In this document: positions 56,508 through 64,000 of the stretch, in pieces
How the letters are laid out: every line of letters begins with the position of its first letter
Position numbering within the stretch: the first letter of the stretch is position 1
Origin: Siphonodentalium dalli
Lineage: Eukaryota > Mollusca > Scaphopoda > Gadilida > Siphonodentaliidae
Direction: 5' to 3'
NCBI GenBank assembly: GCA_032622095.1
Contig: CP136063.1
Coordinates: forward strand, 12,319,814 to 12,383,813
Length of the DNA: 64,000 bases
Made by a program: the position numbers and the translations under genes
Notes under the pieces: generated by a model
Database searches by the model: none
The model's input: only the letters and a program-made list of their open reading frames with translations
Told to the model about the DNA's origin: nothing

Positions 56508-56926
56508 CATAACATTTATTAGCATAAAACACCATGTAAGGCAGTAGGCACAGAATACAATATTAATTAAATACAACAAGTAATATACAACAAATGATGT
56601 AGTTATTTCATTGAATATATGCATATTATTATATATTGTATCTCACGTGACTTTGTTATTGAAATCAAGCTTTCCGATTGGTTGGCTACTCGACTCTATT
56701 AGTCGTAGTTGTATACTACGCCTTCAAGTCTCTCCCATCGTGCACTATGCATATGTAGTTTTGACTACTAAAAATAGTAACGAACACTACATCAAACTTT
56801 GTTCTGAAACTACTTGTTATTTCGCCGCTGATCCAAATTAAAGCTTCAGTAAGGCGAACATCAATTGTCTGAACTTAGTAAAAGTTGAAAATAGTAGTTT
56901 CCTACTGCTAAATCAAAATTACAAAG
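56508..56926. other. AT-rich interval after the zinc-finger ORF
   Basis: It starts with a (ACATA)n-like stretch at the point where the seventh finger is cut off and continues as AT-rich DNA. A 76-codon ORF (56611-56841) has no recognisable motif. No clear AATAAA signal in gene-like context was identified. I see no repeat structure here. Confidence 0.45.
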
Positions 56927-57018
56927 GTAAATTATTATGAGGTTTAGAGAGACTTACATCCAGTAAATTATAATGAGGTTTTAAGAGACTTACATTCAGT
57001 AAATTATAATGAGGTTTG
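56927..57018 (+). repeat. 36-bp tandem repeat, about 2.5 copies
   Basis: GTAAATTATWATGAGGTTT starts at 56927, 56963 and 56999, exactly 36 bp apart. The first two copies continue with AGAGACTTACATYCA. The third copy breaks off after the AGGTTT segment. Confidence 0.85.
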
Positions 57019-57054
57019 TAATTTCTGCATTTGTTCGATACAATATAATAATTA

Positions 57055-57183
57055 GAGCATGACTTGTCGTGAAATACGCCGATATAGTGCATAGTGCGGT
57101 TGTGTAGTTCACTCCGCTTCGCGTCGTGAACTACACAACCTCACTATGCACTATATCGGCGTATTTCACTCCAAGCCATGCTC
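57055..57183. mobile_element. 129-bp foldback (hairpin) element, possible TA duplication
   Basis: Two 58-59-bp arms form an almost perfect inverted repeat around a 13-bp loop (57113-57125), which itself contains GCTTCGCG. The left arm begins GAGCATGACTTG; the right arm in complement begins GAGCATGGCTTG. Only a handful of mismatches occur. TA lies on both sides (57053-57054 and 57184-57185), compatible with a TA target duplication as in mariner-type MITEs. The flank is AT-rich, so this is weak evidence. There is no coding capacity. The transcript would fold into a long hairpin. Confidence 0.75.
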
Positions 57184-57190
57184 TATTTAT

Positions 57191-57645
57191 TAAATAGTTA
57201 CCGGGGGATAACATATTAGATTTGAATGAAGACTCCTGTCCGGAAATGCTTCTATCGATTAATATTAATTTTATTTCGAATATTTTCTGGTCTATAAAGG
57301 TATGTTTGTTCAGCTAACGAACAATAGTGGTTACTGTTAACAGAGACCAGACATTTTATTTAACAATTTTGTCACAAATAAACGTAAACTATACTCATTA
57401 TCGCTTATATCTGTGGAACAAAACAATACAAACAACCAATCTGTGACATTTTACTTTCGTTGCGTAGCCGTAGGAACAGTCCAGTGCTCTATATCGCAAT
57501 ATGGTATCATCCGAATGGTCTGTTCTCAAAATAGTAACATGAACGGTCCGATTTAATATTCAATATTCAATATTAATTGATAGAAGCTTTTCCCGACAGG
57601 GGTCTTCAGTTCATATCTGTTATTTTATACCCACGCAACTATTTA
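57191..57645. mobile_element. 455-bp inverted-repeat (MITE-like) element
   Basis: Imperfect terminal inverted repeats of about 80 bp span 57191-57272 and 57562-57645. Both start TAAATAGTT when read inward. They share a stretch around GAAGACYCCTGTCSGGAAA and then GCTTCTATCRATTAATATT. The interior is AT-rich with no ORF of note. The element begins 8 bp after the hairpin element next to it. No clear target duplication was found, so the exact ends are uncertain. Confidence 0.7.
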
Positions 57646-57763
57646 GAATTTGTTATTTAAAGAGATAATCCATCTTTGAAATGAAAACTACATCATATAT
57701 ATGTATATACATGTATAGGATGCAACCATGTAGTTTGGTTGAATATTACTCTACATATAGTGG

Positions 57764-58361
57764 CTACTGTTGGGATCTTCGATCAAAGCATTTTCTAATC
57801 AAGTTGCATATTTCATTACAAGAATCTGCAAGAATCTGGTTTTTCATTTTTGAGAATCAAATTGAATTGCCGAGTTTCTGACACAGCGCTAAATCCATTA
57901 TATTGCACTTTCATAACTTCATATATTTCATTTCTCAAATAAGCACATAACGGACATTTCATTATAAAATGAAATTCATCTTCAACTAGTTTCTGTTTGA
58001 TCGGACAATGTAAACATATTCGATCTTCAATGGATTTCTTTTTCGGTTTGAAATGTCGACCTTTTTTAATGGATAAATTGTGGTTACTAATCCTTAGCCG
58101 TGTAAAACGCATTCTATATTCCACACATTTTGTTCCGATAAGATTTTTCTCCATAGAATAGTTAAAATGCCTATAAGTTCGTAATTTATTTTCACCACTT
58201 TTCTTGTTGTCATCAAAGATCGATTTGATAAATTCGGCGACGTGTTCATTTCGTAATCTTTGCTTAAGTTTACCGACAATTACATTAAATTTGTTGTTTG
58301 ATAAATCTATGCCGGGATCTAAATCGAGGCCATATGCCTCTAGTATTCTAAATATTGACAT
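57764..58361 (-). pseudogene. C-terminal remnant of a reverse-transcriptase-type retroelement
   Basis: A minus-strand ORF of 181 residues (58361 down to 57816) has a basic middle and a Cys/His cluster C116-x2-C119-x11-H131-x4-C136 within a VEDEFHFIMKCP context. This resembles the zinc-binding tail that follows reverse transcriptase in many non-LTR and related retroelements of invertebrates. No polymerase or endonuclease domain is present, so it is a 5'-truncated fragment. Near the end a 10-bp direct repeat (CAGATTCTTG followed by nearly the same again) shifts the frame and brings an early stop. The original frame appears to continue to a stop at 57764. An in-frame stop lies just upstream of the first ATG. 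Assignment to a specific clade is not possible. Confidence 0.65.
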
Positions 58362-60080
58362 ACTTTTCCGCGCTTAAGGTCTATTGGATGTGGTGACAAA
58401 AGGTGACAAAAAAAAATAGGCAACCTGATAATTGGACAGACATGGACATAACAGGAACCCCAAAATAAGCCACTGGGGTTTATGACACATACTATAATCA
58501 GCCCTGAAGTGAAAAAACGGACTGCTCATGTCGAAAGTAACCTTTGAAAGGCAATTATAAATCTTGAACAAATATATTTCAAAAAATAAATAAAAATAGA
58601 AACCTACTTGATGCACAGACAAAAAATTATTGCTGTATACATGAACATGTGACGCAGGGCAAGTGCTTGTTTTTCCAGTCTGACCATGATCAGGTAATAA
58701 GAACGAAAAATATCAATGTTGACGCCAGTCGCCGTGCCCCGTTGAAAAATGGCGTCCGACAAGAGGTAACACGAATACGAGGTAACATGAAGGTATAATT
58801 ATGGATTTCAGCATGACAAACATAACGATCGGAATAGAAAAGATAATTTTTGTTAGGACAGAAACACGGACTACAGTTGTATGGCGATTAGATAATGCGA
58901 TCGAGATGTTCTTCTTGCGTTACTGAAAATGTATCATTTGACATTTTTGATGTCAACAAGATGCGGAAGAACACGAATCGAAACATCAGGAACGCGCTAA
59001 AAACTAGAAGTTTATCGATTGTGTGAAAAGAATATTGACATAATGAAAAACTAGTTACAATTTAGAAATGATAGACAATTATGGCATTTGAATAAAGTCC
59101 AGCATTATTTGGAACTTACTAAATTTTTTCGGACGTAAAATGTCCAATTTTTTATAACCAATGAAAATCACTTCCGGTTTCAACAAACTACTTCTGCAAA
59201 AATTGTAAACTTGTCGTAAAAATGTCTTTAAATTGTGTTGAATCACTCGATTACTCATCCGATCTCATGGTATATATTGGAAAGTAACATATTTAACACG
59301 AAGAAGGCATAGTCGAAGCTGATGCCTGATTGAAGTTGCCGATCGAGGAAAGAGAATAGACGACCACGGCGTACATTATACTACATGCTCTCAAGTGTTT
59401 TGAATTGTCAGCAAAAAGGTATATCTCCGATATCGAGAATTTCATAACAGCAAGAACTCAACCGATTCAAGCTATTCCCGGCTCATCAGTATATTTGATG
59501 GTTTTAGTTTAAGTTTATTTTCATAATTTGAGTAATGATATGTCTTTGCTAGCTCAATGTCACTAAGTTATCAGGTTCTATCACATGTAGAAAGCTGTAT
59601 GCATTGGCTGGGATGCATCATTTTCCGTAAAAATGTATGGAATGGCAGGTGTGACAAAATCAAGAAGGGAGCACCTGTCATGAAAACTGTGGACTTTTGG
59701 TTTTCCATTAGAATTGGAATTATGTATGTCTCAAACGTAAAATAAAAAAAAATTTAAAAGAATTGTCAGTATATATCTATGCATTAAATAAGTCTGTTGA
59801 ATAAATGTGTCTCAATTAAAAATAAAATATGAGCTGAAAATGACAAATGGTATTTCTTCTTGACCAATCAAAGGCATGGAATACCTTACTCTAGCCAATG
59901 AAATACATGCTTGGCACATTGACCCTTTCCATGTGCTTAAACTGCCAGAATCAGTGTGTTTACAAAATCTCCATTGATTGATGTCGGAAAATAGAAATAA
60001 TAATAATTTAAATTTACCTGCTGTAATTCTTCGTGGATACTAGTACCAAATGTTGCTAGTGATTGATAAATAATTATAAT
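58362..60080. other. Long AT-rich interval without recognised genes
   Basis: Only short ORFs occur (82 codons minus at 58374-58622, 62 codons plus at 59557-59745), neither with a known motif. No tandem repeat or long inverted repeat was seen. The left end of the transposon-like gene pair that follows may lie in this interval, but I could not identify it. A short stretch near 59686-59755 faintly resembles sequence 3' of the transposase gene (63825-63890). It is too weak to call a terminal repeat. Confidence 0.4.
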
Positions 60081-60084
60081 TGTT

Positions 60085-60105
60085 GCTGTATATATACCAT
60101 ATAAA
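60085..60105 (+). promoter_or_regulatory. TATA-like segment upstream of the SGNH gene
   Basis: TGTATATATACCATATAAA lies about 45-60 bp before the chosen ATG at 60148. The surrounding DNA is AT-rich, so this is only a candidate core promoter for the two-gene unit. Confidence 0.3.
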
Positions 60106-60147
60106 TTCCTCTGATTATGTTCTAATATAGATTTGCCGTATTTACAA

Positions 60148-60870
60148 ATGTCTTTGAGTAAAATTAACAAATCTGTTTCAAAGTTGAGTGATGCTGCTAA
60201 GAATTCCGAATTAAGTTGTAAATATAAAGTGTTTGTTGTGTCAGATAGTAAGGGTCGATATCTGAAAAATGAGGTGCAAGAAATTGACATTGTTAAGATA
60301 AAGTTTGTTTTCGAAACTGGAGCCAAGGTTGATAATAATTATAAAGGACTGGCATCAAGGATTGTTGATAACATTTTGAACTGTCCACCATCTTGTATTC
60401 CGATTGTATTTATTTGGTTAGGCACTTGTGACCTTTCGCTGATTACAAGACCGGACAATCATCTATTCCTTCCACAAAATAGTGACAAGAAAATAGAGAA
60501 GAGCATAATCAAACAAATTCAATTGAAAGAGAGACTGAAAGAATGTAACCCTCATTGTAAAGTTGTGTTTTTGGAATGTCCGTATATTTCTGCTGATACT
60601 TGGAATGCATCTAGGACACGGCATCTGAATTCTAACATTGATGGTGATTTGGTTACCATTGTTGACAAATTTAACTCCGATTTACATACATTGAATTTAA
60701 CTCCTGTGCCGAAATTTAATGCCGATTTAATGTATACAGCTATTGTCTCTGGAAATCGGGCTACAAAAGTGAATTATAGTTTTTTAACAGACGGTGTTCA
60801 TCCTTGCACTGTGCTTTCAAGACTGTGGTTATTGAGAATCTATGCATTATGCCACAGACTAACACAATAA
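60148..60870 (+). CDS. SGNH/GDSL-hydrolase-like protein of a transposon-like unit
   Basis: I start at the first ATG, 60148, giving 240 residues. The open frame extends five codons further upstream only through a TTG, giving 245. Numbering from that longer frame, a beta strand leads into VVSDSKG with the candidate nucleophile S39 (block I), ETGAK holds the block II glycine G63, IWLGTCD (91-100) matches block III but has Cys99 where Asn is usual, and DGVHP holds D220 and H223 (block V). This fits the SGNH esterase/lipase fold; whether it is active is uncertain given the missing Asn. There is no signal peptide or membrane segment. The gene lies 168 bp upstream of the transposase/nuclease gene on the same strand, without introns. 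SGNH-like ORFs are known in some eukaryotic mobile elements, so I infer a helper protein. A host gene remains possible. Confidence 0.72.
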   Translation: MSLSKINKSVSKLSDAAKNSELSCKYKVFVVSDSKGRYLKNEVQEIDIVKIKFVFETGAKVDNNYKGLASRIVDNILNCPPSCIPIVFIWLGTCDLSLITRPDNHLFLPQNSDKKIEKSIIKQIQLKERLKECNPHCKVVFLECPYISADTWNASRTRHLNSNIDGDLVTIVDKFNSDLHTLNLTPVPKFNADLMYTAIVSGNRATKVNYSFLTDGVHPCTVLSRLWLLRIYALCHRLTQ

Positions 60871-61038
60871 TGAAACTCAACAGACACCAGGTTTAAGGGA
60901 TTGCTCTGTCGCCAGGTGTGAGTATCTGTGTAAGTCTGCTGGTTGATTTATCTCATTATTTACATGTATTTGGATTGATGTGACTTGCATATTCACTTTT
61001 GACTTGTTGATTGTTTGATTAATACTTGAATAGATATC
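60871..61038. other. 168-bp gap between the SGNH and transposase genes
   Basis: There is no AATAAA poly(A) signal here, so both genes could be on one transcript. CCAGGTGTGAGTATC near 60913 resembles a 5' splice site, and a T-rich run ending in GAATAG (61028-61033) resembles a 3' splice site just before the second ATG. An intron in the gap is possible. It would not fuse the two frames, because the first stop lies upstream of the donor. Confidence 0.35.
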
Positions 61039-63780
61039 ATGGGTAGCAAGACAAAAGTTAGTAAAATTTTCAATAAGCCTCGTCGTCTTAAACGGTTGAA
61101 GAAGTTGCAATGTTTGTATGTATTTGAATCAGAATGTCAAGGTTTTGATCCAACCAAAAAATTTGAAATAATATCCAATGACCTGTCGGATGAAAGCTGC
61201 ACACTGACAATTAAATTGAAACCCCCAATTGAAAAGCCTTCTGGATATAGAATAATTGATTTAGATTGTCTTGAGGATCATATCACCCTTTTGTTAAATC
61301 ACTGTAAAGAGTGCTGCGCACAAAACAATAACCCGTGTGTCAACATTATTGAAGAATGTCAGAAACATGGTCTCGCGAGTGTTTTAAAATTTCAGTGTGG
61401 TGGTTGTGGAGATGTGTTTCTGTTCAGGACTTCAAAAAAGGTTGAAATTCCTGGCCCTGAATCTACATGTAAGGCAAAAACATTTTATGATGTGAATGTC
61501 AGAGGTGTGTGGGGCACCTTGTCAACTGGTGGTGGTGCGATTGAGCAGAGTGAACGGATGGGCATATTAAATATGCCTGGATTATCCAGTAAGGCTTTTG
61601 GTAGAATTGAAAATGCTCTTCAACAACAATGGCATGAGGTCCTCCTTGAAGACATCCTCCAAAATGGCATTGAAGAGAGAAATTTAGCAAAAGAGCGGGG
61701 AGAGTTCCATCAAGGTGTACCAGCTATTACAGTCATTTGTGATGGTGGCTGGTCCAAACGGTCGCACAAGCATTCATACAATGCATCGGGTGGTGTAGCA
61801 ATAATAATTGGTGCAGCCACTCGTAAACTTTTGTATGTTGGTGTCCGCAATAAATATTGCTCTGTGTGTGCAGCTGCAGCAAAAAATAACATTGAACCAG
61901 CTGATCATACGTGTTTTAAGAATTGGACAAAGTCCAGTCAAGCCATGGAATCTGATATAATTGTTGAGGGCTTTTTGTGTGCTGAGAAAATGCATGGTGT
62001 GAGGTATTTAAGAATTATTGGTGATGGTGATAGTAGTGCTTTTGCGAGAATTAGAGAGGAAGTTAAAGATTGGGGTAAAGACGTACAAAAGTTGGAATGT
62101 GCCAATCATGCCTGTAAATGTTTACGTGGAAAACTTGAAAATCTTGTGTCAGACAACCCATCTTATAAAGGTCAAAATAATTTGACAAAATTGATGAGAA
62201 TGAAAATTGTTGCTAGTGTGCGAAAAACAATAAAGAAATGGTCAGAGATGTATCTTGAGAGCAATAAGAAGGATTGTGTCCAGTCATTAGGGAAAGCTAT
62301 CAGGAATGCTGCTAAACATGTGTTTGGGGATCATTCCAACTGTTCTGATGTGAGTTGCACTCGAAAATCCCAATCTGATAGACCTGCTAGTACTGGTACA
62401 TGTACTACTAGCAATGATACTAGTACAGGAAATATAAAGGATGTTTCATCAGATGATCCATGTCAGGCTGTTGTTGCTGCTCAAGTTGAATTCTGGAATC
62501 AGATAGATGTTGTATCAGATGATGGGGTGGAATATGATGGTTATGCAGCCCTTAAAAATAAAAACCTAATGAATGACCTCCATAAACTTCTTGATCATTT
62601 GGCCTCAAAATCTGCAGCCCTTATCCAGAATAGCACCACCAACCTTGCTGAAAACTGGATGATGATTAGAACAAAGTTTGATGGAGGAAAGATGTTCAAC
62701 AGGACTAATCGGGGTTCTTGGCATACGAGATGCTATGGTGCTGGCTTGAGGAAGAATTTGGGTGTTAAATGGGGCCCAGTCACATGGGAAAAGATTTTTG
62801 GAACAGATGCTGGTTTCCATTTTGACAAAGAATATGAAAAGCGAGAAAAACATCTAAAACGCAGCTTTAAGAGCCAGAACCAGCCCAAGGTGCAGGAAAA
62901 CAGGAGAAAAAGGAAATTTGCTGCTGCCAAAGATGGTACCACGAAGAAAGCGAGATTGGAGTATGGGCCTGAGGCATTGGAGGTTTTGGATGATATTGAA
63001 GAGGTTGAACTTTCTCAGTGTTGTGAAGATTTTGTGAAAAAACATATTAATATCTCTCCTGAATCTATGTCATCAATTGAGAGGAATACTAAGGCTCAGT
63101 CTGCTAGTGGTCTTTGGGCAGAAGAACGTCGGATAAGGTTGACTTCATCAAATTTTGGAGAAATTGCCAAGAGAAATACATCATTGAAGGTTGAGCTTTT
63201 TGTAAAGAGGTTGCTTTATTCAACATTTCATGGCAACAGGATTACTCGAAAAGGTCTAATTTTGGAGAAGTCAGCAACACAAGAATACATTAACCAACAC
63301 AAATTACTTAATGACATTTGCTCAGTTGAATCAATGGGTCTTTCTATTTCTTCTGCTTTTCCACACTTGGCAGCAAGTACAGATGGTCTTGTAGTTAGTT
63401 CCTCTAGAGGCAAAGGACTCTTAGAGATCAAGCATGTTTTGTTGACCAAGCAGAAAAGTTTTCAGGAAGCATGTTCTTCAGTCAGCAATTTCCCTCTTGA
63501 ATTTATTGATGGTAAATTCAATCTGAAAAGAAATCACAATTTTTTTTATCAAATTCAAGGGCAGTTAAACATTTTTAATCTTCCATGGCTTGATCTTGTT
63601 GTTAGGAGGATAAATCCTTATGAAATATTTATAGAACATATTCAGAGGGATGGGGAATTTTGGCTTAATAAAATGGTTCCAAAATTGAATGCATTCTATC
63701 AAAAAGTTATTTTGCCTGAACTCTCAAATCCAAGGTATGGCAAAGTACCTGGAATCAGGGAACCAGGAAGTTGGGTATAA
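61039..63780 (+). CDS. Mutator-like DDE transposase fused to a YqaJ-type exonuclease
   Basis: The product is 913 residues, intact and intronless. The N-terminal half fits the Mutator-like transposase family: Cys pair C120/C123; first acidic residue D235 in VICDGGWSK; putative zinc site C274/C277/H290/C292; second acidic region GDGDS (D329/D331); the C-x2-H motif C354/H357 typical of Mutator-superfamily catalytic cores; and NLAENW with E538 as the likely third catalytic residue. A Ser/Thr/Asp-rich linker (about 440-475) interrupts the core between the second and third acidic residues, as insertions do in this superfamily. A basic stretch (RRKRK, near 622-626) may be a nuclear signal. Residues about 690-860 match the YqaJ/lambda-exonuclease nuclease: LILEK with E743, STDGL with D782, LLEIK with E796 and K798, and YQIQGQL with Q838. 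All expected catalytic residues are present, so both activities may be live. It pairs with the SGNH gene upstream and is likely the mobilising gene of a DNA transposon. Confidence 0.85.
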   Translation: MGSKTKVSKIFNKPRRLKRLKKLQCLYVFESECQGFDPTKKFEIISNDLSDESCTLTIKLKPPIEKPSGYRIIDLDCLEDHITLLLNHCKECCAQNNNPCVNIIEECQKHGLASVLKFQCGGCGDVFLFRTSKKVEIPGPESTCKAKTFYDVNVRGVWGTLSTGGGAIEQSERMGILNMPGLSSKAFGRIENALQQQWHEVLLEDILQNGIEERNLAKERGEFHQGVPAITVICDGGWSKRSHKHSYNASGGVAIIIGAATRKLLYVGVRNKYCSVCAAAAKNNIEPADHTCFKNWTKSSQAMESDIIVEGFLCAEKMHGVRYLRIIGDGDSSAFARIREEVKDWGKDVQKLECANHACKCLRGKLENLVSDNPSYKGQNNLTKLMRMKIVASVRKTIKKWSEMYLESNKKDCVQSLGKAIRNAAKHVFGDHSNCSDVSCTRKSQSDRPASTGTCTTSNDTSTGNIKDVSSDDPCQAVVAAQVEFWNQIDVVSDDGVEYDGYAALKNKNLMNDLHKLLDHLASKSAALIQNSTTNLAENWMMIRTKFDGGKMFNRTNRGSWHTRCYGAGLRKNLGVKWGPVTWEKIFGTDAGFHFDKEYEKREKHLKRSFKSQNQPKVQENRRKRKFAAAKDGTTKKARLEYGPEALEVLDDIEEVELSQCCEDFVKKHINISPESMSSIERNTKAQSASGLWAEERRIRLTSSNFGEIAKRNTSLKVELFVKRLLYSTFHGNRITRKGLILEKSATQEYINQHKLLNDICSVESMGLSISSAFPHLAASTDGLVVSSSRGKGLLEIKHVLLTKQKSFQEACSSVSNFPLEFIDGKFNLKRNHNFFYQIQGQLNIFNLPWLDLVVRRINPYEIFIEHIQRDGEFWLNKMVPKLNAFYQKVILPELSNPRYGKVPGIREPGSWV

Positions 63781-63869
63781 AACATTAATAATACTATTAA
63801 GAGGTAGATGCTTCATGACAAAAACTGTAGATGGAATTAACATTTTGAACATTCATTCTGGAATTCATA

Positions 63870-63881
63870 AATAAAAATAAA
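63870..63881 (+). terminator. Tandem poly(A) signals after the transposase gene
   Basis: Two AATAAA hexamers (63870-63875 and 63876-63881) lie about 90 bp after the stop codon, in an A-rich stretch. This suits 3'-end formation of the transposase mRNA. In AT-rich DNA such hexamers are common, but their position is apt. Confidence 0.5.
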
Positions 63882-64000
63882 ATAAAAAAATATTCATGAG
63901 TCACAGCAGAATACAACTTTACTAGTATTTATATGATTTGAATTCCATTTACATATATGGGCAGCAGGTAGCTTTAACACTATAGCACATGCTATGGGAT
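63882..64000. other. Sequence after the transposase gene to the window edge
   Basis: This is AT-rich DNA with no ORF. No terminal inverted repeat matching anything at 58400-60100 or the ends of the 293-bp element was recognised, so the transposon's right end may lie outside the window. Confidence 0.4.

Noticed and set aside
59686-59755. Faint similarity to 63825-63890, considered as terminal repeats of the transposon
   Set aside because: The match is short, A-rich and in direct orientation with many gaps. It does not reach a level that would distinguish it from chance.
59937-60326. 129-codon minus-strand ORF over the SGNH gene
   Set aside because: It is the antisense shadow of a gene with recognisable catalytic blocks on the plus strand.

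Overview
This is a eukaryotic nuclear window. It has no operons, AT-rich intergenic DNA, a tandem C2H2 zinc-finger gene, eukaryotic transposon genes, foldback elements and a very large satellite array. The style of the repeats and the joined Mutator-like transposase/YqaJ protein suggest a marine bivalve, perhaps a mussel. That assignment is an inference from general familiarity, not proven here.

Positions 1-52883 are almost entirely one satellite. Its monomer is about 74 bp, or about 79 bp when an extra AGCAA is present, and I estimate roughly 690 copies, nearly all in one orientation. The array has nested higher-order structure. A block of at least 11.6 kb at the left edge is repeated nearly base for base about 32.5-32.75 kb downstream (1-11585 and 32525-44260). 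There are two exact tandem copies of a 2843-bp unit (about 21960-27645), four copies of a 227-bp three-monomer unit (about 11700-12540), and a zone of about 310-bp four-monomer units (44260-45960). In each copy of the large block a 280-bp piece is inverted (928-1207 and 33452-33731). Comparison with 5.5-7.2 kb shows this is a deletion-inversion-deletion scar. A single 626-bp non-satellite spacer (47826-48451) splits the array. The array ends near 52883, and one eroded monomer lies stranded at 54259-54354.

Positions 52884-58400 are a repeat graveyard with one gene. It holds three tandem 225-bp units with a tRNA-like T-arm motif. The first unit is interrupted by a 293-bp inverted-repeat element with a perfect 9-bp target duplication. 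It also holds an intronless six-finger zinc-finger ORF (55926-56507) with a CRE-like site just upstream, a 36-bp tandem repeat, two foldback elements (57055-57183 and 57191-57645), and the minus-strand C-terminal remnant of a reverse-transcriptase-type retroelement (57764-58361).

Positions 58400-64000 hold AT-rich DNA and then two intact plus-strand genes 168 bp apart: an SGNH-hydrolase-like protein (60148-60870) and a 913-residue protein (61039-63780) that joins a Mutator-type DDE transposase to a YqaJ/lambda-exonuclease nuclease. Together they look like the coding part of a DNA transposon whose ends are not recognised here. The most interesting points are this two-gene unit, the 9-bp-TSD element that a Mutator-type transposase could in principle mobilise, and the readable rearrangement history inside the satellite.
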